A stretch of DNA of 64,000 nucleotides from CAVVFX01 sp963777595 (GTDB lineage: Bacteria; Acidobacteriota; Terriglobia; Bryobacterales; Bryobacteraceae): contig CAVZRE010000063.1 of the NCBI GenBank assembly GCA_963777595.1, forward strand, positions 1 to 64,000, in the 5' to 3' direction. The notes under the pieces are model-generated. The model had not been told where the DNA came from. It searched no databases and saw only the letters and a list, made by a program, of their open reading frames with translations. Below are positions 54,548-63,754 of the stretch, piece by piece. Every line of letters starts with the position of its first letter. Position 1 is the stretch's first letter. Position numbers and translations under genes: made by a program.

Positions 54548-56908
54548 CTAGTCCACGTGCGCGACTCTTAGGGTGACGGATTTCTTTCCAAAGGTGGAAT
54601 GCGTCGCCTCGACGACGATGCGTCCGGAACTGTTGGGCTGAGACTTAATCCAAATCGCTCCTACGCCTCCGGCATCTTTCAGGTGAAAAGGATTGTCGCC
54701 GATGATTACCCCCGGCCCGGTAAGCACGAACTGAACTTCGCCAGCGGCGAACGGGCGCATTGCACCAAAGCGGTCTACAGTTTCGAAATACACGCGCGTG
54801 GCGTCGGAACCATCCCCGATGATTTCCTGGTCGTCGGCAGCGAAGGAGAATTGATCTTTGCCGCGATCCGAGGAAAACGATCTCGAAAGCAAAAGCTTGC
54901 CAGCAAGGTAGCCATCGATACGGAGTTCGGGAGAAACCGCTCCCTCAACGCTGAGATCGCACAGGAACGGGGGATATTTCAGATGAGGAAAGCCAGTACG
55001 GTCAGGCAGCGCCTCTGACTTTTTTTCGCCGTCGATAAAGATCTCGAGCCGGTCGCAATTAGAAAATACGACGGCATTCTTCCCTGGGCCTAGCGGCATC
55101 TCCGGACCGAAATCCCAATAGAAATCAGGCTGAATGACGGGCCGGACCTCAGGGCTGAGCTGCGCCAGATAAAACGCGGCGCCCAACTTGGGAATCCGAA
55201 AGACATCGTAGACGCCCGGGCATTTCACACCATGGTCGGCGTTGACCAGACTGCCATAGTCAAAGGCGCACCAGGCGATGATTCCGGCCAATCTGGGGAG
55301 CGCCATGCCGCGGTCGTGTGCCTGAGCGTGGCGAAGGGCTTGGGCCTGTTGCAGAACCACGTCTCCGGTTCGCCGGTACTTGGCATCGAAGCCGCGGCCA
55401 TGCGCATAGTTGTACTGTCCCACCGCCTCAGCGAGCACATAGGGGACGCCGGGCAGCGGATCGAGGATGCCGACGCTCTTATCGGGCGCAGAGTGGTAGT
55501 CGTCGAACGCGAAGACATCCTGATGCCATTGTTCCTGCCAGTTCTTCGTGGAGGTAGGCGTCATGGAACCGGAGGTAGGGCGGGAATCGTCGAGCGAGTG
55601 CGCGAGTTCACGGGTACGCGAATACAGCGCCGGATCGTTAGCCGACTCGTTGATCCGGACACCCCAGATGATGATCGAGGGATGATTGCGGTCGCGGGTG
55701 ACCATCTCCCGCACATCGCGGAGGGCCAACTCTTTCCACGCATCGTTGCCCAGAAATTGCCATCCCGGTATCTCTTCCCAGACCATAAGGCCGAGCTCAT
55801 CGCAAGCATCGAGGAAGGCGTCGGACTGCGGATAGTGGGAGCAGCGCACGATGTTGCAATTGAGGTCGCGACGCAGGATTTCAGCGTCACGGCGCAGGAC
55901 GCGCCGCGGCATGGCCGCCCCCACATAGGGAAATAGTTCGTGGCGATTCAGGCCGAAGAGTTGGAACCGGCGACCGTTCAGAAAGAAGCCATCCACATCG
56001 AACCGCGCCTCACGAAGACCGAGACGAGTCCGGTACTCGTGAACGGGTTTGCCCTGAAGAGCCAAGGTGGTGACCACGTCGTAAAGATGCGGCGTCTCCG
56101 CATCCCAAAGTGCGATATTGCCGAGGTTCGAAAGCGTAAGGACTACTTCGGATTTGCCGGCAGCCTCCAGCTTCAGGGTGCGTTGCGCAGTGGAGATTAC
56201 GCGGCCATTGTTCCTTAATTCGGTTTTGAGCTGAACGGGTTGATCGGGAACCGATACGGCATCGATCGAACACGAGACTACCACGTGGCGTCCGGGGTCG
56301 AGAACGTTCACGGGCTTGGCGAAGACGTCGCTCAAGAAGATTTGGGGCACGGCGCAGAGGCTGACCGGGCGTAAGATGCCGCCCGGTTCAAGGTAGTCGA
56401 TCGAGCGCGGGCCAACCCTGGAGCCCTCGGGCGGAACGTTGAGCCAGCGGGAATCTACAGCCAGGGACAGCACGTTAGCGCCGCCGGTGAGCCACTCAGT
56501 AACCTCGTAATGAAAAGGCACGTAGCCGCCGAGATGTTCGGGCAGGGCGTGGCCATTGATGGCGGGCGATGCGCCCACCATCACTCCATCGAATTGCAGA
56601 AACACGCGGCTGTTTCTAAATTCGGTTGGGACCGAAAAGTGCCGCTGGTAGGCCCAGACGTGTTCCCACACGGAGGGATTCCAATCCTGCCAGGAGAGCC
56701 TCGCGACACAGTGCGGCAGCGTGATCTTCGCGAAGCCGTGGTCGTCGAAGGGAGGCTTCGCAGCGTCCTCGACCTGGCCTCCGAAAAGCCAGTCTCCGTC
56801 GAGGGAGATTCGTCCATGGGCCGGACCCGTCTGCCGGGCTGATAGCAGGCGAGGCGTCAAAAGAGCGGCACTACAGGTCCGGACGAAATCGCGGCGAGAG
56901 GTTTTCAT
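54548..56908 (-). CDS. Tat-exported glycoside hydrolase family 2 enzyme
   Basis: The start ATG 56908 gives 786 residues; a TTG at 56920 is also in frame. A twin-arginine signal (TSRRDFVRTCSAALL) directs folded export. The domain order is that of family 2: sugar-binding sandwich (GRISLDGDWLFGG, WEHVWAYQRHFSVP), immunoglobulin-like domain, then TIM barrel (NRHELFPYVGAAMPRRVLRR, VRCSHYPQSDAFLDACDELG). The acid/base glutamate is E421 in WGVRINESAND. The nucleophile is probably the Glu of YVLAEAVGQY. A C-terminal sandwich follows. It should act as a beta-galactosidase, glucuronidase or similar exo-enzyme; the substrate cannot be read. It overlaps the dehydrogenase gene by 38 bases, so both are one transcript. 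Confidence 0.92.
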   Translation of the reverse strand: MKTSRRDFVRTCSAALLTPRLLSARQTGPAHGRISLDGDWLFGGQVEDAAKPPFDDHGFAKITLPHCVARLSWQDWNPSVWEHVWAYQRHFSVPTEFRNSRVFLQFDGVMVGASPAINGHALPEHLGGYVPFHYEVTEWLTGGANVLSLAVDSRWLNVPPEGSRVGPRSIDYLEPGGILRPVSLCAVPQIFLSDVFAKPVNVLDPGRHVVVSCSIDAVSVPDQPVQLKTELRNNGRVISTAQRTLKLEAAGKSEVVLTLSNLGNIALWDAETPHLYDVVTTLALQGKPVHEYRTRLGLREARFDVDGFFLNGRRFQLFGLNRHELFPYVGAAMPRRVLRRDAEILRRDLNCNIVRCSHYPQSDAFLDACDELGLMVWEEIPGWQFLGNDAWKELALRDVREMVTRDRNHPSIIIWGVRINESANDPALYSRTRELAHSLDDSRPTSGSMTPTSTKNWQEQWHQDVFAFDDYHSAPDKSVGILDPLPGVPYVLAEAVGQYNYAHGRGFDAKYRRTGDVVLQQAQALRHAQAHDRGMALPRLAGIIAWCAFDYGSLVNADHGVKCPGVYDVFRIPKLGAAFYLAQLSPEVRPVIQPDFYWDFGPEMPLGPGKNAVVFSNCDRLEIFIDGEKKSEALPDRTGFPHLKYPPFLCDLSVEGAVSPELRIDGYLAGKLLLSRSFSSDRGKDQFSFAADDQEIIGDGSDATRVYFETVDRFGAMRPFAAGEVQFVLTGPGVIIGDNPFHLKDAGGVGAIWIKSQPNSSGRIVVEATHSTFGKKSVTLRVAHVD

Positions 56909-57998
56909 GTCCAGTTCCAATCGAGATTATATTCTTGATACCGCCGGCGCGGCCCATCACAGGATCGAGAAACTGCTCCATAGGGAAGCGTCCGGTAATC
57001 ATGGCTTCGAGCGCTCCCGGCCATCGCGCATGAAAATCTCCGAGATCGCGGACCGCATCTTGAAATGCCTGGCGACCAGAATTTACGATGCCGAGAATTA
57101 CCTGGTTCTTCAGCACCAGATTGGTAATTACCGTTTCGGTATTGAAGCTCGGGAGCGATTCCGTCCGGGGCACGCCGGTGAAGACGAACACTCCATTCGG
57201 TGCGAGCCGTTCGAGCACGTCGAAAGCGAGTTGCGCGGCGCCTAAGGCCTCATAGACGATGTCGATGTGAACGACGTGCGCGGCCATCTGGTCCACGGGA
57301 ACCTCTTGCGAAGAGATGTAAGTGGCGCCGATGAGCCGCGCGATTGTAGCGCTGGGATTGGGCGCGGGTAGCAACGAATAGATATACGTTTCGAACCCAG
57401 CCTGCAACAATTTCATAGCCCCGAGAAGTCCGACCGCTCCCGCGCCCAATACCAGGGCTCGTGGCTGAGATGGTTTCCAGGGCAAGCGTGACTGCACCCG
57501 CGTCGCTTCTTCAAAGGCCTTTTCGGCGATGGTGAGCGGTTCCACCAGCACGGCGACATCGCGCAGGCCTGGCGGAACGACGTGCAGCGCGGCGCGGTCT
57601 TCGACTACGAAATCCGCCATGAAACCGTCGAGACCGCGTATGCCATGTTCGCGATGATTGCCGGTGGAGCAGAAGTCCTGATGCCCTATGCGGCACGCCT
57701 GACAGGACGGGTCGGGGCACGGGAGACGCACAGCTCCAACCACCAGGTCACCCGGCCGGAGATCGGTCACGTCCCGGCCTGTTTCAACGACCTCGCCGAG
57801 GGACTCATGGCCCAGAATGAAATGGTCAGAGCCTGCCGGTGGAGTGCCGAAGACGAAGGCGCAGAGCTCTTTGTCAGTCCCGCACACTCCGACTTCGAGC
57901 ATCCGGATCTTCACCTGGCCGGCTGACGCGATATAGGGCTCCGGCCGCTCGATCAGCTTCACTTCCCGATGGCGAGGGTAGACGGCAACGGCTCTCAT
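56871..57998 (-). CDS. Zinc-dependent glucose dehydrogenase-like MDR enzyme
   Basis: The 375-residue protein is a zinc medium-chain dehydrogenase like archaeal glucose 1-dehydrogenase (Haloferax, Thermoplasma). The catalytic zinc ligands are C39 (VGVCGTDKE) and H64-E65 (LGHESLGE). The structural zinc site has four cysteines (C94, C99, C102, C110 in LPCPDPSCQACRIGHQDFC). The Rossmann loop is LGAGAVGLLGAM, and the C-terminal part (GVPRTESLPSFN, NQVILGIVNSGRQAF) matches the glucose-dehydrogenase family. It would oxidise an aldose to the lactone. The gene precedes the GH2 gene and overlaps it, so liberated sugar may be oxidised next, a plausible but unproven pathway. Confidence 0.9.
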   Translation of the reverse strand: MRAVAVYPRHREVKLIERPEPYIASAGQVKIRMLEVGVCGTDKELCAFVFGTPPAGSDHFILGHESLGEVVETGRDVTDLRPGDLVVGAVRLPCPDPSCQACRIGHQDFCSTGNHREHGIRGLDGFMADFVVEDRAALHVVPPGLRDVAVLVEPLTIAEKAFEEATRVQSRLPWKPSQPRALVLGAGAVGLLGAMKLLQAGFETYIYSLLPAPNPSATIARLIGATYISSQEVPVDQMAAHVVHIDIVYEALGAAQLAFDVLERLAPNGVFVFTGVPRTESLPSFNTETVITNLVLKNQVILGIVNSGRQAFQDAVRDLGDFHARWPGALEAMITGRFPMEQFLDPVMGRAGGIKNIISIGTGHENLSPRFRPDL

Positions 57999-58074
57999 GA
58001 TATGACATTAAGCATTATGATTCGAACCCGAGGGTCCCCGGCGGCGTGCCTTCGACAGGCGCGTTGTGACGCAG

Positions 58075-58383
58075 TTAGTGGGGATAGCCGATACTCACCA
58101 CCTCGTGGCGCAGTGCCCGTTCCCCGACGGAAATGTCCGGATGCAGCGGTTTAGGATTGGCTTTTTCGCCGAGCGCTATGAAATAGCGGGGCGTTTCGCG
58201 GTGACGGAAATATTCGGCGAGCGCGTGTTTGGCTGCGGTGGTGTTATGCTGCGCAACAGCTACCGCGACGGTCTGCAGGCCTGGCCGCACAAGGTCCAGG
58301 GAAGCGAGAAGCTGGTCGTCGGTGAGCGCGGCGGCTGTGGCGACCGACCAAAAGGTCAGCGAAAGAAAAAAAAGTCTGCGCAA
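58075..58383 (-). pseudogene. Heparinase II/III-like N-terminal remnant
   Basis: The 102-residue frame starts with signal peptide MRRLFFLSLTFWSVATAAAL. It continues as the helical N-terminus typical of heparinase II/III-like lyases (LLASLDLVRPGLQTVAVAVA, KHALAEYFRHRETPRYF, ERALRHEVVSIGYPH) and then meets a stop. In intact homologues the alpha/alpha toroid, with its catalytic residues, follows GYPH. Nothing of it is visible in the 76 bases before the dehydrogenase gene. It is most likely a truncated, nonfunctional remnant. Confidence 0.65.
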
Positions 58384-58470
58384 ACTTTATTTTAAGCCCT
58401 CGGATAATGGGGCTTCATTTGTCTGTCTGTTTCGTGATACGTTGAGCGAGTCGTTTATGGGAGAGATCAA

Positions 58471-59238
58471 ATGGCTAAAGGAAAAGCAGGAGCGGACAGT
58501 TCGGTCATTGTGACGACGCAGATAGGCGGGCAGAGTCTGATTGCACTAGCCACCACGCACTTCGGACAAACGCCGGTCTTCTGGGGCCGTTATTTCAGCA
58601 GCGCTACATCGACCGGATGGGCAGAGTACCGGCATTTGAAGGAGAATGCGGCTTTACGCAGCAATAACATCCGGCTCTTACCGATTGCTCAGCAGACCAA
58701 GAATGTAAATGGCACGCAAGCCGCGGGAAGCGCCGATGCGGAAGCGAACGCGGATGATTTTATCGCTACGTTCGGGGCGGACTATCTTGCCAGTCTCGAC
58801 CAGACTTTCTACATGTTTCTGGACGTAGAAGGCAGTCCTAGTTTATCTCAGGCTTATTACACCGGCTGGGCGCAGACATTGCCTTCGCATAGCTCCTCCG
58901 CTACCGGAGGCCGGGTCACGATTCTGCCTTGCCTGTACGCGACGCAAGGCGATACCCCGACCTGGAACGCGGCCGCCGCGGCTTGCGCGGGGGGTGCCCA
59001 ATGCATGGGCGCATGGGTCGCGCGATGGCCGTCTTCGGGCTGCCAACCGCTTCCAGACTGGAGCGATGCAATGACGAAACTTCCGGTTAAGATTCCCGTT
59101 CTGATCTGGCAGTATGCGGACGATTGCAATGGCGGGGGCGGCTTTGACTGTTCGGAGACGAACCCTGAAATCGATCTGCAGAACGATCTTCTCAATCACC
59201 TGGTCCTCCCGCCAGACGTTAGTGCTTTGGTTAGCTGA
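58471..59238 (+). CDS. Rv2525c-like (DUF1906) glycoside-hydrolase-fold protein
   Basis: The 255-residue protein starts at ATG 58471 after GGGAGAG. It resembles DUF1906/Rv2525c-like TIM-barrel proteins and GH25-like muramidases: TPVFWGRYFSSATSTGWAEY, FYMFLDVEGSPSLSQAYYTG, GAQCMGAWVARWP, PVLIWQYADDCNGGGGFDCS. Acidic residues at strand ends (LDVEG, ADD) are in the places used by GH25 enzymes. No signal peptide is seen, only a polar N-terminus, so if it works on cell wall it needs another export route. The next gene follows after four bases. Confidence 0.7.
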   Translation: MAKGKAGADSSVIVTTQIGGQSLIALATTHFGQTPVFWGRYFSSATSTGWAEYRHLKENAALRSNNIRLLPIAQQTKNVNGTQAAGSADAEANADDFIATFGADYLASLDQTFYMFLDVEGSPSLSQAYYTGWAQTLPSHSSSATGGRVTILPCLYATQGDTPTWNAAAAACAGGAQCMGAWVARWPSSGCQPLPDWSDAMTKLPVKIPVLIWQYADDCNGGGGFDCSETNPEIDLQNDLLNHLVLPPDVSALVS

Positions 59239-59242
59239 CAGG

Positions 59243-59611
59243 ATGATTCTCAGGTTTGTCATCTTCGTTGCTTTCATGTTCTGTTCGGGTGTCTCGGCCG
59301 GGCGTGAGATTCAACATTCCCTCCGGCTGAAGCAGGGGCAGACGGAAGTAACCGTCAAGGGGCGGATTCCATCGCCCAGCGACTCGGCCGTATATGAGTT
59401 CGCAGCACGCGCGGGGCAGCGGGTTTCGATTCACCTGACCCCGGGCCCGCGATTAGACGCGCAGGCAGTATTGGTCATGCCTGGCGGAACGCAGGAAGGA
59501 CCTGGGGCAGCCGTCAATGTAACGTTGGGCGAGTCCGGAACCTTCCGGATCCGTATCATTCCGCGGATAGGAACCTCCGGTACGTTTCAGCTCCAATTCA
59601 AGCTGTTCTAA
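59243..59611 (+). CDS. Small secreted beta-sandwich (PPC-like) protein
   Basis: ATG 59243 opens a signal peptide (MILRFVIFVAFMFCSGVSAG), giving 122 residues; the frame is open further upstream but overlaps the preceding gene. The rest reads as a pre-peptidase-C-terminal-like sandwich: VYEFAARAGQRVSIHLTPGP, AQAVLVMPGG, VTLGESGTFRIRIIPR, GTFQLQFKLF. Such domains accompany secreted enzymes; here it stands alone, perhaps working with the DUF1906-type protein four bases upstream. Confidence 0.72.
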   Translation: MILRFVIFVAFMFCSGVSAGREIQHSLRLKQGQTEVTVKGRIPSPSDSAVYEFAARAGQRVSIHLTPGPRLDAQAVLVMPGGTQEGPGAAVNVTLGESGTFRIRIIPRIGTSGTFQLQFKLF

Positions 59612-59669
59612 GGGGCGTTTGGCGGGCCGAAACGATTAGATAAAGGGGCAACTCTGGCAAAATGGTGGT

Positions 59670-61334
59670 GTGTGTGAACGAGGATTATTTCAAGTATCCA
59701 CCGTATTTGTAATTCTGAGTACTTTTTTGCTTCGGACTCCCGCTCAGACCGCCGCTTCGCGAGTGGACGTACTGACGAATCGTTATGACATCTCTCGCAG
59801 TGGAGCCAATCTGCGTGAGACGGTGCTCAATACGAAGAATGTCTGTTCAGCAGACTTCGGCAAGCTTTTCGAGCGCGAAGTGGACGGCGATATTTATGCT
59901 CAACCGCTGATCAAAACGAACGTGAATATCCCGAATGCCGGGTCGCGTGATGTGGTCTATGTTGCAACGGTGAATAATAGCCTGTACGCTTTCGATGCTA
60001 CGTCAGCCGCTGAGTCAAAGCCATTCTGGCACGTGACCAGCAAGGTCTTCGGAGATCCGGTGCCAAAGACGGCGGTGACCGATCTTCCCCCGGACGTGGA
60101 GTATAAGAATTTCGAGACCAAAGTCGGCATCGTGGCGACTCCCGTAATCGACGATCAAAGTAATACGATCTATGTGGTTGCCGCGTCGACGAGGGCGGGA
60201 GAATATCACTTCCGGATCCACGCCTTTGACCTGGCTACCGGGCGAGAGAAGTCGGAAATGCATAGCCCGATGGAAATTCAGGCGTCCTATATGGGGAATG
60301 GCGCCGCGACTGTCGACGGCCGGATCCAATTCCGTCCGCGTAAGATGCTGAACCGGCCCGGACTGCTTCTCCTGAATGGGACCCTCTACCTGGCGTTCAC
60401 CAGTCACCTGGATGGAGAGCCGAAGTTGGACGGCCACGGTTGGATCATGGCGTACGATGCGAAGTCGTTGAAACAGCTTCAGGTTTTCTGCACGACGCCG
60501 GACGGGATCCAAGGGGGCATCTGGCAAAGCGGCGTTGGCTTGGCCGGCGAAGCACGGGATAGTTCACCGTATCCTTTGATCTATGCGGTGGTGGCGAATG
60601 GAACGAACGGCGGACGTAACTACGGACAAAGCATGATTCAGTTGTACCCGGGGGAGCTGATGAGCGCCAAGCAGTCATTCACGCCAGTCCATCACGAAGA
60701 ACAGAGTGACCATGATCTCGATTTGTCGAGCGGGCCGGTGTTATTTCCGGATCTGCCCTTTGTTCTGGGATGCAGTAAAGAGGGGAAATGTTATCTGGTG
60801 GACAGGTCCGACATGCATCTGGTGCAGGAGTTTCAGGCGGCCTCAAACTCGTACGGCAATGACCGCGCGGCCAATATTCATGCTGCGCCGGTCTACTGGC
60901 GCGACACGTACAACAACTTGCAAATGTATGTCTGGGGGGAAGAGGATTTTCTTCGCCGGTACCAGTTCAACGGGCAACGGTTTGAGACGGCGGGGAAGAG
61001 CACGATGCGAGCTCCGGAGAAGAGCATGCCTGGCGGAATGTTGAGCCTCTCAGCGAACGCGAAAGCGGCCGAGAGCGCCATCGTCTGGGCTTCGATTCCC
61101 ATTAGTGGCGACGCGAACATGGGAACGGTGCCAGGAATGTTGCGCGCGTTCGATGCAGCTCATATCGAGAAAGAGCTGTGGAATAGCGAGCAGAACAGAA
61201 CGCGGGATCGTCTAGGCATGTTCGCAAAGTTCTGTCCTCCAGTGGTCGCGAATGGGAGAGTGTACGCGGCCACTTTCGCGGGAGCGGCAGGCCCGAATCA
61301 GCTGGTCGTATACGGTTTATTGCGGTCCAAATAG
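59670..61334 (+). CDS. Secreted PQQ-type beta-propeller protein
   Basis: The 554-residue product starts at GTG 59670 and has a signal peptide (FVILSTFLLRTPAQT). It has PQQ-like propeller blades: DIYAQPLIKTNVNIPN, VVYVATVNNSLYAFDATSAA, TPVIDDQSNTIYVVAASTRA, YHFRIHAFDLATGREKS. In these proteins the blades usually form a scaffold without bound PQQ. Later parts (LDLSSGPVLFPDLPFVLGCS, NIHAAPVYWRDTYNNLQMYV) are typical of a family common in Acidobacteria whose function is not known. Catalytic residues of quinoprotein dehydrogenases are not evident, so a binding role is most likely. Confidence 0.85.
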   Translation: MCERGLFQVSTVFVILSTFLLRTPAQTAASRVDVLTNRYDISRSGANLRETVLNTKNVCSADFGKLFEREVDGDIYAQPLIKTNVNIPNAGSRDVVYVATVNNSLYAFDATSAAESKPFWHVTSKVFGDPVPKTAVTDLPPDVEYKNFETKVGIVATPVIDDQSNTIYVVAASTRAGEYHFRIHAFDLATGREKSEMHSPMEIQASYMGNGAATVDGRIQFRPRKMLNRPGLLLLNGTLYLAFTSHLDGEPKLDGHGWIMAYDAKSLKQLQVFCTTPDGIQGGIWQSGVGLAGEARDSSPYPLIYAVVANGTNGGRNYGQSMIQLYPGELMSAKQSFTPVHHEEQSDHDLDLSSGPVLFPDLPFVLGCSKEGKCYLVDRSDMHLVQEFQAASNSYGNDRAANIHAAPVYWRDTYNNLQMYVWGEEDFLRRYQFNGQRFETAGKSTMRAPEKSMPGGMLSLSANAKAAESAIVWASIPISGDANMGTVPGMLRAFDAAHIEKELWNSEQNRTRDRLGMFAKFCPPVVANGRVYAATFAGAAGPNQLVVYGLLRSK

Positions 61335-61435
61335 CCTTCTTACAATGGGCTTCGCAGCCTGCAGACCACAAATTTTAATCTTTGCGCGGGGCGCTGTATC
61401 GAAAGCTGACTGAAGTCTGTGATAGACGTGGGTTA

Positions 61436-63748
61436 ATGACAGCGCGGCTTCCCATTGACGACGTGATTCCCGAGATTCTTGCGACACTGCGGCAGTCGAA
61501 CAATCTCGTCATCGAAGCGGCTCCGGGGGCGGGTAAGACTACTCGCGTCCCTCCGGCTCTTTTGCAAACAGGGGGCGAGGTGCTGGTGCTCGAACCGCGG
61601 CGTATCGCTGCCCGCATGGCTGCTCGCCGCGTGGCGGAAGAACTGGGCGAGCGTCCCGGCGAGACTGCGGGCTACCAGGTGCGCTTCGAAGAAGTCGCCG
61701 GCCCTCGCACGCGACTGCGATTCCTGACGGAAGGTGTCTTCACACGACGTCTCTTAAGCGACCCCACGCTCCGGAACGTCAGCGCTGTAGTCCTCGACGA
61801 ATTTCATGAGCGTCACCTCGACACTGACCTCGCTCTGGCACTGCTGTTCCGGCTGCAGAAGACCCAGCGAACAGATCTGCGCGTGGTCATCATGTCGGCG
61901 ACACTGCATACCGCGTCCATCGCCACATTCCTCGGCAACGCGCCTGTCATCAGTTCGGAGGGCCGGCTCTTCGACCTCGCGATCTACTACACGCCGTACT
62001 CTCCGGCGGCGCTCGACCAGCAAGTTGCCGGCGCATTCGAGAGACTGGCCCAACAGCCCGGTCGAGGCGACATTCTCACCTTTCTTCCAGGCGCTGCCGA
62101 GATCCGGCGCGCGGCGTCATCTTGCGAGCCATTGGCGCGCCGGTTTGGCTACACAATCGTGTCTCTCCACGGCGACCTTTCGCCGGCGGAACAGGACCGC
62201 GCCGTTTCGCCGGCGAGGCAGCCCAAGCTTATCCTCTCGACCAACATTGCCGAAAGCTCGATTACGATCGACGGCGTACGGGCCGTGATCGACAGCGGCC
62301 TGGCACGGTTCGCGAGCGACTCCCCGTGGACGGGAATTCCGACTTTGAAAGTCGCCCGGGTGAGCCAGGCATCAGCCACGCAGCGTGCGGGACGAGCAGG
62401 CAGGACCGGTCCCGGGCAGGTGATCCGGCTTTATACGGCTGAGGATTTCCATCGCCGTCCGGTACACGAGGCTCCTGAAATCACGCGCCGCGAACTTTCG
62501 CAGTTATGTCTGCAGTTAGAGGCGATGGGCATTCATGACCCACGCGACCTCACCTGGCTCGATGCACCGCCCGACGCCGCCGTGCAGGCTGCCGGGACGT
62601 TGCTCGACCTGCTACACGCACGCGGCGGTCAGGCGGCGGAAATGGCCCGGTTACCGGTCCATCCACGGCTTGCGCGCCTGCTGCTTACTGAACCTGCCAG
62701 TTGCGGTGTCGCAGCGCTGCTGAGCAGCGGGCAGCAGACGCGTTCCGCGGATCTGCAGACAGCGATAGAAGAAGAATGGACACCGGCCACCAGGTCCATT
62801 TATGAGCAACTACGGAGGATGGTCCGTCCCCGCGCAGGGGCAGCTACGGCGGACGGTATGCCACGGGCGGTCCTCGCAGCCTTTCCCGATCGGGTCGCAC
62901 GCCGCGGCGCGGGCGGTCAGGTCTTGCTTTCCAACGGAAGTTCCGCGACGATCAACGGGGCCCTCCCGGAGTTCTTCGTCGCTATCGATATCGAGGATCG
63001 GAGCGAACTGCCGCTTCCGTTGATTCGGCTGGCGTGCGAGATTCAGCCAGACTGGCTGCTGGAGCTGTTTCCCTCGCGAGTGGTTGCGCGGAGCGGCGTC
63101 GAGTGGAACCGGCAGGCGCAGCGGGTGGAAGCGATCAGCGCACTTGACTATGACAAGCTCACGGTCGACGAGAACCGGGGAGGCGTCCCAGATCCGGCCG
63201 CATCGGGGCAACTACTCGCAGAAAAGGCTTTCGAAGCGGGCATTCACCATTTCATTGATGCGGAGGCACTCGAAGAATTCCGGGCGCGAGTGGATTTCGC
63301 CTCGCAGCATTCGGCGCTGGCTCCAATTGAAGAGACGCAAGTTCGCGCCGCGTTCATTGAGCTTTGTTACGGGCTTCGAAGTTTTTCGCAATTGAAAGAG
63401 GCCACGGCGCCGTTCATTACGATACTTACCAGGTTCATCGATGGACAACATCTCAATCGCGTCGCGCCGGCGAAGCTGCGTCTTCCGGGAGGTCGCGAGA
63501 CTAAGGTCCATTATGATCGCGATAAGCCTCCCTGGATCGCCTCCCGCCTGCAAGACTTCTTTGGTTTGCGCGAAACTCCGCGCGTGGGCGGCGGGAAGGT
63601 GCCGGTGGTGGTGCAACTGCTTGCGCCGAGCAATCGTCCTGTTCAAACGACGTCTGATCTGGCCGGGTTTTGGGAGCGGCTTTATCCGCAGCTTCGGAAG
63701 GAATTGGGCCGCAGGTACCCTAAGCACAAGTGGCCGGAGAATCCGTAA
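61436..63748 (+). CDS. hrpB: ATP-dependent helicase HrpB (DEAH family)
   Basis: ATG 61436 opens the standard LPIDDVIPEILATL beginning; an in-frame upstream codon at 61382 would add 18 non-conserved residues. The 770-residue protein has the DEAH helicase motifs: I (APGAGKTT), Ia (EPRRIAARMAARRVA), II (DEFHER), III (SATL), IV (LTFLPGAAEIRRA), V (STNIAESSITIDGV) and VI (QRAGRAGRTGPG). The C-terminal HrpB domain follows (LPVHPRLARLLL, PELAFF-like LPEFFVAID). HrpB is a cytoplasmic RNA helicase-like protein of poorly defined role. Length and motifs are normal. Confidence 0.95.
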   Translation: MTARLPIDDVIPEILATLRQSNNLVIEAAPGAGKTTRVPPALLQTGGEVLVLEPRRIAARMAARRVAEELGERPGETAGYQVRFEEVAGPRTRLRFLTEGVFTRRLLSDPTLRNVSAVVLDEFHERHLDTDLALALLFRLQKTQRTDLRVVIMSATLHTASIATFLGNAPVISSEGRLFDLAIYYTPYSPAALDQQVAGAFERLAQQPGRGDILTFLPGAAEIRRAASSCEPLARRFGYTIVSLHGDLSPAEQDRAVSPARQPKLILSTNIAESSITIDGVRAVIDSGLARFASDSPWTGIPTLKVARVSQASATQRAGRAGRTGPGQVIRLYTAEDFHRRPVHEAPEITRRELSQLCLQLEAMGIHDPRDLTWLDAPPDAAVQAAGTLLDLLHARGGQAAEMARLPVHPRLARLLLTEPASCGVAALLSSGQQTRSADLQTAIEEEWTPATRSIYEQLRRMVRPRAGAATADGMPRAVLAAFPDRVARRGAGGQVLLSNGSSATINGALPEFFVAIDIEDRSELPLPLIRLACEIQPDWLLELFPSRVVARSGVEWNRQAQRVEAISALDYDKLTVDENRGGVPDPAASGQLLAEKAFEAGIHHFIDAEALEEFRARVDFASQHSALAPIEETQVRAAFIELCYGLRSFSQLKEATAPFITILTRFIDGQHLNRVAPAKLRLPGGRETKVHYDRDKPPWIASRLQDFFGLRETPRVGGGKVPVVVQLLAPSNRPVQTTSDLAGFWERLYPQLRKELGRRYPKHKWPENP

Positions 63749-63754
63749 AGCCTG

